From Candidatus Neomarinimicrobiota bacterium (GTDB lineage: Bacteria; Fidelibacterota; UBA2242; B5-G15): 64,000 nt of DNA. Under the pieces are notes generated by a model. That model ran no database searches. It saw nothing but the letters and a program-made list of their open reading frames with translations, and was not told the DNA's origin. Position numbers and translations under genes: made by a program. This document shows, piece by piece, positions 37,278-44,203 of this stretch. The stretch is from NCBI GenBank assembly GCA_017656425.1, contig JACDNV010000008.1, forward strand, positions 62,001 through 126,000, in the 5' to 3' direction. The first letter of the stretch is position 1; every line of letters begins with the position of its first letter.

Positions 37278-37925
37278 CTATGAGCGATCCCAGATTCTGA
37301 GAAGCTGATTGATCACCGGCACTATGACTTTCTCCAAGTCATGTCCGATGCTCATGACCACTCTTAAGTTGAGAAAAACATGCGCATCAACGTTGCGGCG
37401 AATATCAGCAAGCGTTGTTAGATGGTGAGTAAGGTCTTCTTCCTCTTGCTTTGTTATGACACCGCTGGACGTTAACTTAGAGACAAACTTCTGGATGAGG
37501 GTGCCTAATGTGTGTGAGTTAATGTTCCATAGTGATTCAATCCCTGCAGAAATCAATTGCTTCTGAAGCCACGGGTTCGACTTTGCTACCACTTTAGTGC
37601 TCAGTGCAGCCTTATATACGGTATTATACGGTGCAACAGCTGATTCGAGACGGGTCTCGAGTGCTCTGTTCTTGAGATAGAGGCACCGATGCTTTAGTAA
37701 AACTGCTTTAAGGAGGCATTCGATTCCGATGCTTATGCCAATCCATTGAAGATGTGCCATTACTGGGTCATTCATTAGCTTGCGTGCCCATTCCCTGGAG
37801 TTTTTAGCTATGAATACCTCGACAGGATTTTCTCTCATAGAAAAGGGCCCAGATCGCATCAAAAGCGCTAGACTATGTGATCTAAGAGTTTTATCCCAAT
37901 TACTTATGTCTAGATATACTGTCAT
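37278..37925 (-). CDS. HEPN-like protein, probable RNase-type cassette gene
   Basis: 215 aa, all-helical by appearance. The centre WIGISIGIECLLKAVLLKHRC and the later IRRNVDAHVFLNLRVV give the layout of HEPN domains: a helix with conserved acidic and apolar residues, then R-x4-H, here R177-NVDA-H182, the usual RNA-cleaving motif. No transmembrane segment or signal peptide. HEPN proteins act as RNases in toxin-antitoxin and phage-abortive systems; no nucleotidyltransferase (MNT) partner gene is visible next to it. GC content is clearly higher than in flanking genes, suggesting foreign origin. The cassette start TTATGAG lies in attC site 3, 35 bases before the ATG. The domain call rests on pattern only. 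Confidence 0.5.
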   Translation of the reverse strand: MTVYLDISNWDKTLRSHSLALLMRSGPFSMRENPVEVFIAKNSREWARKLMNDPVMAHLQWIGISIGIECLLKAVLLKHRCLYLKNRALETRLESAVAPYNTVYKAALSTKVVAKSNPWLQKQLISAGIESLWNINSHTLGTLIQKFVSKLTSSGVITKQEEEDLTHHLTTLADIRRNVDAHVFLNLRVVMSIGHDLEKVIVPVINQLLRIWDRS

Positions 37926-37958
37926 ATAATGCCACTCGAACAGTTATTTTGACGTATC

Positions 37959-38046
37959 TCATAACGTTTTGGGACATTTGAAGTTTCGCGAAGCCGAATT
38001 TTGGCGGAGGTACGAAGCACCGTGGACAGATACCCGCTTGTTAGGC
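37959..38046 (-). repeat. attC-like recombination site 3
   Basis: The right end GTTAGGC fits GTTRRRY exactly; the left end TCATAAC comes from the neighbouring cassette and does not match it, as expected after cassette insertion. Inner arm CAGATACCCGC and centre ATTTTGGCGGAGGTACGAAGCACC match site 4 closely (about 35 bases of clear similarity from the right end). 88 bases. Confidence 0.72.
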
Positions 38047-38080
38047 GACAGCACCTTAAAGGTGTGTGTTTTGACAGTGC

Positions 38081-40057
38081 TCATTTTATCCCCTCATTAA
38101 TTTCTAAGATTTTGTACACAATCTCTTTTAATCTTCTTCTTTCTACAGCATTCTCTTCAAACCAATTTTTAAAATTATCAGACTTAGTAAATTCAATTAC
38201 ACCATTCGAGTTTTTATACCCATCAGGCAAAAAATCTTCTATTTCGCCATACTCAAATTTGTCTCCACCATATAGTATAAAAATATTTTTCTCCTCTTTT
38301 TGGTTTATATACTCTCTCAATTCATTAATATCTTTTTCTGTTAATCCATCTTTTAATTTCAAATGTCTATCTTTCATGTAATTCCATAAACTTTTTAGTT
38401 CTTCAGTTATTTTATTCACCTTTATTGCATCTTCAATTATTTCCGACAATCTTTTTCCATTAAGAGATTTTTTATATTTTATTGCTTTGTCGATAGATGA
38501 ATAATCAATGTTAAATAATGCTTTTATTTTATGATTTTCATCTTTTTCTGCTAATTCTTTAACATAGTCAAGATCAGCAATTATGTAATATTCACAATTT
38601 ATTTCTTCCAGAAGTTGCTCATATTTATCAAAATTATGTTTCCCACCAACATCTAATACTTCCACAACTTGAGGTTTGTCACTTTCTGATTGGTAAAAGC
38701 TTATCAATTTTTTAAAAATTAGTCTATCTATAACACCTTCTACTAACACGACTTTATCAGCAAAAAATAACTTTTCATTATTGTAGCTGTTCACTATATG
38801 AAGGATATCTCTTACTTGAGGTAAATATTCTTCTCTTATTTTTATGCTTTTGCTCGTCCCTGTATCATCCCTGTATATTCTTATTACGTTGGAGATCGTC
38901 TTTTCATCTATAAAAATAGCTGAATGTGTAGATACAATAAATTGATTGCTAGTCTTGATACTTAGTTCTACAAAAAGCTCTATTAGTAACTTCTGCCACT
39001 GCGGATGCAAATGTAGGTCTGGCTCATCAATAATAATTAATCCATTACTAATATTAAGGGCAAAAATACCTAGTAAGAAATTCATTATTTCTTTTTCACC
39101 AGAACTCGCTTGTGAGAGTGAGAATTCTTTTCCATCCTTTTTTAGAGTGATTTTATAAATATTTATATCAGGATTTTCAGGATTTATATCCCAATCATAG
39201 TTCAACTTTTTCAAATATCCAGTAATTAACTTGACTTCTTCATCATTTATCCAGTGATTATGGTAGCCATTATTTTTTGCACTTATTTCCATTCTTCTTC
39301 TTTTTTGAGAAAAATAGAAACACGCTAATTCTATCGCTGAAGATATAGACTTTGAAGTGGATTTTGCATAACTCTGATATAACTGATAAAAATTTCGGGC
39401 TGAAAGATTGGTCTGTAAATTGCTTACATCCATTGCTCTATACGGGGAAAAATAAAGATAAATTGGTTTTAAATTTATTTCTTCTTCGGAAAGAATCAGG
39501 AAAAGTTCAAAGTTATTTAGATAGCTTAAATAAGCTTTTTCATTATTTCCAGCTGGATTGGGTGGTTGATACTTTTGTATGATATATCTCAACTCCATTC
39601 CTTCTCTTAAATCGCTATTTTCAAAATTTTGGCAAACAGATTCTATGTTTCCAATAAAATTATATCCATTTCTGTATTTCCTTAAATTCCCTTTTAAAAT
39701 TTCTTTCTTGAGTTTTATCTCATTTATATTCTTAACGTCTTCCATAGTTAACTCGAAAACAATTTCTATTGATGAGATATTACTCTCATTGCCAATAAAT
39801 TTATCTAAGTAATTTTGTATTGGATTAAAAAGCGGGGATTTTTGAATGTTCCTAAAAAATCCTGTTTGATCACTCTGATCAATAACAGTGAATACTTCCA
39901 CAAAATAATGTCTAATTACTATTGTTATAATATCAAGTAAGTTACTTTTACCTCCAGCATTAGGCCCTATCAAAATATTGAAGCCTTTATCAAATTCAAT
40001 AGTAGTTCTTTCTCTAAAGCTTCTTATATTTTCAATTGTAATACTTTTTAACTTCAT
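38081..40057 (-). CDS. OLD-family endonuclease (ABC ATPase plus TOPRIM), class 1-like
   Basis: 658 aa from the ATG directly after AGGAGGTG. The N-terminal ATPase (residues 1-420) begins KSITIENIRSF with Walker A GPNAGGKS at 31-38, the ABC signature SQASSGEKE near 315-323, Walker B LIIIDEPDLHLHP at 340-351 and STHS with the H-loop at 376-379. The C-terminal TOPRIM nuclease shows VLVEGVIDRL with Glu440 and IIADLDYVK with Asp495/Asp497, as in OLD (overcoming lysogenisation defect) nucleases. OLD proteins nick or cut DNA and defend against phage. No UvrD-like helicase partner (Gabija type) follows, so it fits the stand-alone class 1 type. It occupies one cassette: attC sites 3 and 4 bracket it within 41 and 35 bases. 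Confidence 0.85.
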   Translation of the reverse strand: MKLKSITIENIRSFRERTTIEFDKGFNILIGPNAGGKSNLLDIITIVIRHYFVEVFTVIDQSDQTGFFRNIQKSPLFNPIQNYLDKFIGNESNISSIEIVFELTMEDVKNINEIKLKKEILKGNLRKYRNGYNFIGNIESVCQNFENSDLREGMELRYIIQKYQPPNPAGNNEKAYLSYLNNFELFLILSEEEINLKPIYLYFSPYRAMDVSNLQTNLSARNFYQLYQSYAKSTSKSISSAIELACFYFSQKRRRMEISAKNNGYHNHWINDEEVKLITGYLKKLNYDWDINPENPDINIYKITLKKDGKEFSLSQASSGEKEIMNFLLGIFALNISNGLIIIDEPDLHLHPQWQKLLIELFVELSIKTSNQFIVSTHSAIFIDEKTISNVIRIYRDDTGTSKSIKIREEYLPQVRDILHIVNSYNNEKLFFADKVVLVEGVIDRLIFKKLISFYQSESDKPQVVEVLDVGGKHNFDKYEQLLEEINCEYYIIADLDYVKELAEKDENHKIKALFNIDYSSIDKAIKYKKSLNGKRLSEIIEDAIKVNKITEELKSLWNYMKDRHLKLKDGLTEKDINELREYINQKEEKNIFILYGGDKFEYGEIEDFLPDGYKNSNGVIEFTKSDNFKNWFEENAVERRRLKEIVYKILEINEGIK

Positions 40058-40097
40058 TTTATACACCTCCTTGCTCATAGAGCACGGTCAAAATGTC

Positions 40098-40189
40098 GTC
40101 TAACGGTGCGGCGGGTATCTGAAGTCTGAGCGTAGTGAGGATTTGGGCTAAGATACGAAGCATCGTAGCCAGATACCCGCTTGTTATCT
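40098..40189 (-). repeat. attC-like recombination site 4
   Basis: The left end GTCTAAC is a perfect RYYYAAC box, the right end GTTATCT an imperfect GTTRRRY. Inner arms GCGGGTATCTG and CAGATACCCGC form a perfect 11-base inverted repeat; the centre has ATTTGGGCTAAGATACGAAGC. 92 bases. It separates the OLD cassette from the HsdR-N-like cassette. Confidence 0.75.
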
Positions 40190-40212
40190 GATGTTGCAGG
40201 CTTCTATGTTTT

Positions 40213-41245
40213 TTAGGGATACCACTTCCTCTTAGTTCGATAATGAACGTAGTAATGCCAAAGGAAATTATGAACCGCTGCCAATCCAAATCCAAAACCG
40301 TGTTTCTGTAATCTATCTTTCAATTTTTCCTCGTATAATCTCTTGCAAATTTCATTAATATATACATAACCATTTGCGGTATCGTTCTTGATCAAAATAT
40401 CTGTGATCTTCAAATGCCTGAGTGCTTTAGAAACGTTTTTTTCAAGAACAACATATTCATTTGGATGCGCGCCTGCAAGAAGCTGAGTGATAAAGAAAAT
40501 ACCACCCCCCCCTTAAGTAGAGATCTCCTTTTCTGTCCAACATCTGATTAATATTAATAACGGGTTCACCCTTGAAATCACGGATAAATTTAAGAACTTT
40601 TTTGAATTTATTAAAATCATTATCAATTTGTTTGAACAGCTTATTCCTATTTGGGGGTTTCATCATTACGTTATCTCTCAAAGCATTCTTTAACTTATGT
40701 GGGGAGATAGAATCTATCTGTTTGAACACTTTATTAAATAACTGTTTGGATGCATCATCGTGCCATTTTGTGTCCTCCAAAAATTTACTTTCATTTTTAA
40801 GTCCAATAAAAAACAAATCAATCAAATTATCGATTTGAGGGGGAAAAGAAATGTATTCTACACCCGTTTTCAAATATTCGGAAGAAGGCTTTGGTGGAAA
40901 GTTTTGAAGAGGAATACTTTTTCCTTGCGAATTCCCCGTGCTATAAAACTGAAACGAACTCCCATCTGTAACACAAAAGAAAGGTACATTAAGTATAAGG
41001 CTGTATGACTCTGCCTGTGGAATAGCCTCATGGTCTAGACTGGCACCCTTTTTTTTAACTTCGATAAGCAACCATGGAACTGCTCTTTGACCTTGTTAAA
41101 TATAGCAAACATAATCTGCCCAAACCGTAGACATACCAATTTGGATAGGAACACGACCATAAGAACTTATTAGCTTTTCAGGCCAACCATATTTGTCTCG
41201 AAAATAAGGCAAGACCTTTTTGATAGCGATTTCATATTCGTTCAT
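40213..41245 (-). pseudogene. HsdR-N-like PD-(D/E)XK nuclease, interrupted twice
   Basis: From ATG 41245 the frame reads MNEYEIAIKKVLPYFRDKYG ... IQIGMSTVWADYVCYI, then an in-frame TAA (41096-41098), then QGQRAVPWLLIEVKKKGASLDHEAIPQAESYS. This is the catalytic core of the type I restriction subunit N-terminal domain family: Asp44, Glu62-x-Lys64 and Gln77. The frame continues to a run of eight G (minus strand, 40505-40512), where one extra base shifts it; with seven G it would continue GGIFFITQLLAGAHPNEYVVLEKNV ... HNFLWHYYVHYRTKRKWYP to the stop at 40213. Intact it would be about 340 aa, without helicase domains, so probably a stand-alone nuclease. Either true decay or a sequencing error at the homopolymer; the TAA is harder to explain as an error. 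Confidence 0.72.
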
Positions 41246-41283
41246 TATCGTTCACCTTCTTGATTTCTCGAGCCTGCAATTTC

Positions 41284-41359
41284 TGATAACTCGTTCATAT
41301 CCGAACTTTTCGAATATGTTCCCGAATGATAAGTATATGCGAATAGTTCGCATATACTT
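41284..41359. repeat. Inverted repeats at the head of the cassette array (attI- or attC-like)
   Basis: CTGATAAC marks the boundary of the HsdR-N cassette (own R'' is ATCAGATAAC). Next to it are CATATCCGAA/TTCGAATATG and then a perfect 13-base inverted repeat AAGTATATGCGAA-TAG-TTCGCATATACTT. The palindromes sit between the recombinase remnant and the first cassette, where attI would be, but the form is not a classical attI. Confidence 0.4.
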
Positions 41360-41400
41360 CCTTCTAGATGATCATTTCTCTTTGTTTTTATCCTCATATT

Positions 41401-41850
41401 TCACACCTTTTTTAAAAGATTATCAAGAGGGTTTTTTATCGTAGAAAGATTTTTTGTGCTCACATGGGTATAAATCTCAGTTGTTTTATTATGCCTGTGA
41501 CGAACATATCTCGGATCTGTTCTGCTATATAATAAATGAGTGGCAAAACTTTTTCTTAAAGCATGAATTTTAACATCACTAAATGAATTAGATTGCTTCT
41601 TGGCTTTGTCCTTCGCAATGACGGGGTAGGTTGCAGCTTGCAGTGTGGGATCTACGCAAATTTCTTTGTCTTCAAAGGTTTTAGAGTCATACTCTAATGT
41701 ATTATCACTATTTGGGGAGCTAAGGTATTTACCAGAAGGGTGTAAACAAGAGTCTTGAATAGTTTTTGTTTTTTCAATAGTATAAGCATCATACAAAAAG
41801 TAATCCCTGATTTCACTCGAATTAATTTTATGAACATGAATCAGATGCAT
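41401..41850 (-). pseudogene. Tyrosine recombinase remnant (integrase C-terminal end)
   Basis: Only the last third is recombinase-like: KIHALRKSFATHLLYSRTDPRYV, then TTEIYTHVSTKNLSTIKNPLDNLLKKV, giving the H-x-L-R box and the Tyr nucleophile typical of XerC/D- and IntI-like enzymes. The four or so residues around 'ELLGHKS' are missing between the two parts. Upstream residues 1-90 do not look like a recombinase, and residues 66-85 are encoded by an inserted dispersed repeat. The N-terminal domain and first catalytic Arg are absent, so the gene is dead. It lies on the same strand as the cassettes, at the promoter-proximal end of the array. Confidence 0.7.
41591..41624 (-). repeat. REP-like dispersed repeat inside the recombinase remnant
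   Basis: On the minus strand, CCCGTCATTGCGAAGGACAA followed by AGCCAAGAAGCAATC. It closely resembles the widespread bacterial palindromic repeat of the form CGTCATTGCGA...GAAGCAATC. I see no second copy in this window. Confidence 0.55.
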
Positions 41851-42155
41851 TTATTTCTATTTTATCTTATCAAATTATAATAATAAAAAACTTTCCAAAA
41901 ATCAAACTGTTTTTTTATCCTTTTTCTGGAGTTGAGTAATCTAAGGGTATTTTTGTATCCGGTACAAGGCGTCACAGGAGTGATTAACAAATTTATCCTG
42001 AAGATTTCAGTCTATGATATTTGAGATGCGATATATGTTCTTTGTTCGAATTTCATCGGCAAATGAGCTTGTAAGAGATAACCAATGGCAGTAAATTATT
42101 GCGTTTTTATAACAGATGGACGAAAAAAGCTTTCACAAAAATAAGGAGAGACGCA

Positions 42156-43232
42156 ATGATAGAACTAAAAAAAGACGCTGAATTTGCTTTGCTGGTGCCA
42201 ACGAGTATGGGAGTGAGAATTACTCCGCTATTTAACCAGCCTGTGCATACGAGTCCGCTTTATTATATGCAGGCTACCAGTGCAGAATCCAATGTGGCCA
42301 GTATTTCTTCTTTTCTGGGAATGAAGGTTAAGGTTTTGACTGCTTTTGTGCAGGGTAGCCCAATTGCGCGGTTCATCAAAGATGACCTGAAGAAGAGAGG
42401 AATTGAGGTCGAGGCCAAAGAGGTACCGCAGGGTGGACCCTGGGGCTATCGGCATCAGTTCAATATTGCAGATACAGGATACGGTACACGTGGACCACGT
42501 GTGCACAACGATCGTGCGGGGGAAGTCGGTCGTACGCTAAGTGCGAAAGATTTTGATCTGGATCGAATTTTTGGAAAAGAAGGAGTCCAAATAATTCATA
42601 TGTCTGGTCTGATTGCTGCGCTTTCTCCAGAGACTGGAGAATTTTGTCTACAACTAGGAGAAACTGCGAAAAAATATGGCACTCGAATTTCTTTTGATTT
42701 GAACTACAGAGCTTCTTTCTGGAAAGGGCGTGAAAAAGAACTTCGAAAAATATTTACTCGCATTGCCAGTATTGCTGATATTCTGGTTGGTAATGAAGAA
42801 GATTTCCAACTTGCATTAGGAATACCCGGGCCAGAAACAGGGGGGAAAGATCTTTTGAGCAAAATTGATAGTTTTAAAGAAATGATCGGCAAGGTGCAAA
42901 AGGAATATCCTTCTGCATCGGTTTTTGGAACAACACTTCGAGAAGTATTGAGTGTAGAAAGCCACCTTTGGGGAGCAATACTTTCTGTAGATGATTCCTG
43001 GTATGAGGTTAGACCACGTGAAATTACTGTTCTTGACAGGATTGGTGGAGGGGATGGCTTTGTTGGAGGACTTCTCTACGCGATTCTCAAAGGTTGGGAA
43101 CCTGAAAAATGGATACAATTTGGATGGGCTTGCGGAGCATTGGCGACCACATTGCTTACGGATTATGCACAACCCCTCAATGAAGAAGAGGTCTGGAGTA
43201 TTTGGGAAGGTAACCCGAGGGTAAAGCGATAA
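42156..43232 (+). CDS. kdgK: PfkB-family sugar kinase, 2-keto-3-deoxygluconate kinase-like
   Basis: 358 aa from the ATG after AAGGAGAGACGCA; an open frame from 42099 has no such site. PfkB features: TSAESNVASISSFLGMKVKVLTAF near residues 42-65 (sugar-binding and Gly-Gly-like motif), SFDLNYRASFW near 177-187 (typical of KDG kinases: FD-N-R--LW), LVGNEEDF near 212-219, and the anion-hole/catalytic DRIGGGDGFVGGLLYAILKG near 290-310 with Asp in GGGD. It would phosphorylate 2-keto-3-deoxygluconate in uronate or pectin breakdown. Length is slightly over the usual 310-340. Composition is more GC-rich than its neighbours. It is a single-gene unit closed by a strong terminator. Confidence 0.82.
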   Translation: MIELKKDAEFALLVPTSMGVRITPLFNQPVHTSPLYYMQATSAESNVASISSFLGMKVKVLTAFVQGSPIARFIKDDLKKRGIEVEAKEVPQGGPWGYRHQFNIADTGYGTRGPRVHNDRAGEVGRTLSAKDFDLDRIFGKEGVQIIHMSGLIAALSPETGEFCLQLGETAKKYGTRISFDLNYRASFWKGREKELRKIFTRIASIADILVGNEEDFQLALGIPGPETGGKDLLSKIDSFKEMIGKVQKEYPSASVFGTTLREVLSVESHLWGAILSVDDSWYEVRPREITVLDRIGGGDGFVGGLLYAILKGWEPEKWIQFGWACGALATTLLTDYAQPLNEEEVWSIWEGNPRVKR

Positions 43233-43323
43233 GCAATAGTTATAAATGAAGTTCGGCATAGTAAATAGGTTTAATATCTATTAAATCTCCACGAACTTCG
43301 ATTTATTCCGGGGAAAACATATT

Positions 43324-43358
43324 ACGCAATGAGGAAAGTGCCTCATTGCGTTTTTTTC
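43324..43358 (+). terminator. Rho-independent terminator after kdgK
   Basis: ACGCAATGAGG, 6-base loop, CCTCATTGCGT, then seven T. A textbook intrinsic terminator about 90 bases after the kdgK stop. Confidence 0.88.
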
Positions 43359-43774
43359 TTTCTTCAATCATGCCGTGAAAATACTTGGAATCATCGAATG
43401 GGAAAGAATCGATTATGCCCACTGGATTGCAACTAGGAGACAAGAAAAATTTTGGCGATCAAAAAAACATGGTATTTAATTTCAGCGGTAAAAAACGAAA
43501 CTAATTATTAGTCCGCTTCATTTAGATGAGAAAATCATAGATAAGCCCAAAACATTTCATTCGGAATATATACACAAATGTTTCTTCACTTTGGAGTTAA
43601 TTTGGCATTCTTTTGCTTTTCAATTTGAATATTGGTTTTACAATCTGCAGCACAGGATTTCAGATCACTCAGCAAAAAATCAAATTTTGTATTGTCAAAA
43701 AGAAACGTCTATACAAAAGGTACAATAGGGAGGAGAGGTATTTTATTTATTTTTTGTCTTTTGTTAATAATGTG

Positions 43775-43847
43775 AGCCACCCGTCGGATTCGAACCGACG
43801 ACCTGCTCATTACGAGTGAGCTGCTCTACCAGCTGAGCTAGGGTGGC
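43775..43847 (-). tRNA. tRNA-Thr (anticodon CGT)
   Basis: Minus strand GCCACCC at the 5' end pairs with GGGTGGC at the 3' end. The D-arm is AGCTCAGCTGGTAGAGCA, the anticodon stem-loop GCTCA-CTCGTAA-TGAGC gives anticodon CGU, and the T-arm is GTCGG-TTCGAAT-CCGAC. 73 bases; no CCA encoded. Confidence 0.95.
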
Positions 43848-43915
43848 AAATAACATTTTAAATTTATTATATAGCAAGAAGTGTTGCAAAGGAAATAAAG
43901 GCTATATCAAGTTGT

Positions 43916-44203
43916 TTATTCTTCAATTTTACCTAATTCGACAATAGTAGCTCCGATCCCGGATGGATCTCCATACGCCATGTGGAAAAGTTTTACCCTG
44001 GGATTTTTTCTTAAAATACTATGAATTTTCTTCCTGAGAATTCCAGTACCTTTTCCATGTATGATGCGAATAGAATAAATTTCTTTTTTCAAACATTCTT
44101 CTATATAATCGCTTATAAGTTCTTTCACTTCCCTGGGATTAAATGTGTGTAAATCTAAAGTTCCATTTATTGGTAATTTATATATAGGTTTTTCGTTTTT
44201 CAC
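43916..44203 (-). CDS. Smr-domain protein
   Basis: 95 aa, a single small MutS-related (Smr) domain. The LDLHTFNPREVKELISDYIEECL start carries the LDLHG-type motif, and IRIIHGKGTGILRKKIHSIL is the second hallmark (HGKGxGxLR). Smr domains bind or cleave nucleic acid (DNA nicking or RNA cleavage at stalled ribosomes). Here no MutS2 part is attached, so the substrate is unknown. Its ATG overlaps the stop of the OPT transporter gene (ATGA-type), so it is translated from the same transcript as the last gene of the V-ATPase run. Confidence 0.85.
   Translation of the reverse strand: MKNEKPIYKLPINGTLDLHTFNPREVKELISDYIEECLKKEIYSIRIIHGKGTGILRKKIHSILRKNPRVKLFHMAYGDPSGIGATIVELGKIEE

Larger units (their letters stand above)
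34595..41850 (-). mobile_element. Chromosomal integron-like cassette array
   Basis: Four attC-like sites (34595, 35955, 37959, 40098) lie between genes that all read on the minus strand, and a tyrosine-recombinase remnant sits at the upstream end of the array (41401-41850). The sites share the R''-L''-centre-L'-R' layout, lengths of 79-92 bases, a common ATTTGG(G) centre motif and orientation. Cassette ends fit the integron rule that the TTRRRY of each site belongs to the next cassette: the cassette with the OLD nuclease starts TTAGACGAC and its own R'' is GTCGCCTAAC; the Cys-rich cassette starts TTAAGTGA and has R'' GTCACTTAAC. The array carries a HEPN-like protein, an OLD nuclease, a broken HsdR-N nuclease and an unknown. 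I recognise no full-length IntI, so mobility now is doubtful. Confidence 0.7.

Noticed and set aside
38001-38381. Plus-strand 126-codon frame
   Set aside because: Antisense to the OLD nuclease gene and across attC site 3; composition is the mirror of a coding strand.
38081-40057. Gabija or Septu-type system with the OLD ATPase
   Set aside because: No UvrD-like helicase or HNH partner gene follows; the neighbours are separate cassettes.
34595-40189. The palindromic sites as insertion-sequence ends or plain REP elements
   Set aside because: No transposase between them, and the outer boxes follow integron cassette logic across different sites, which REP elements would not.
43613-43819. Plus-strand 68-codon frame before tRNA-Thr
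   Set aside because: Its end is the antisense of tRNA-Thr; no other support.
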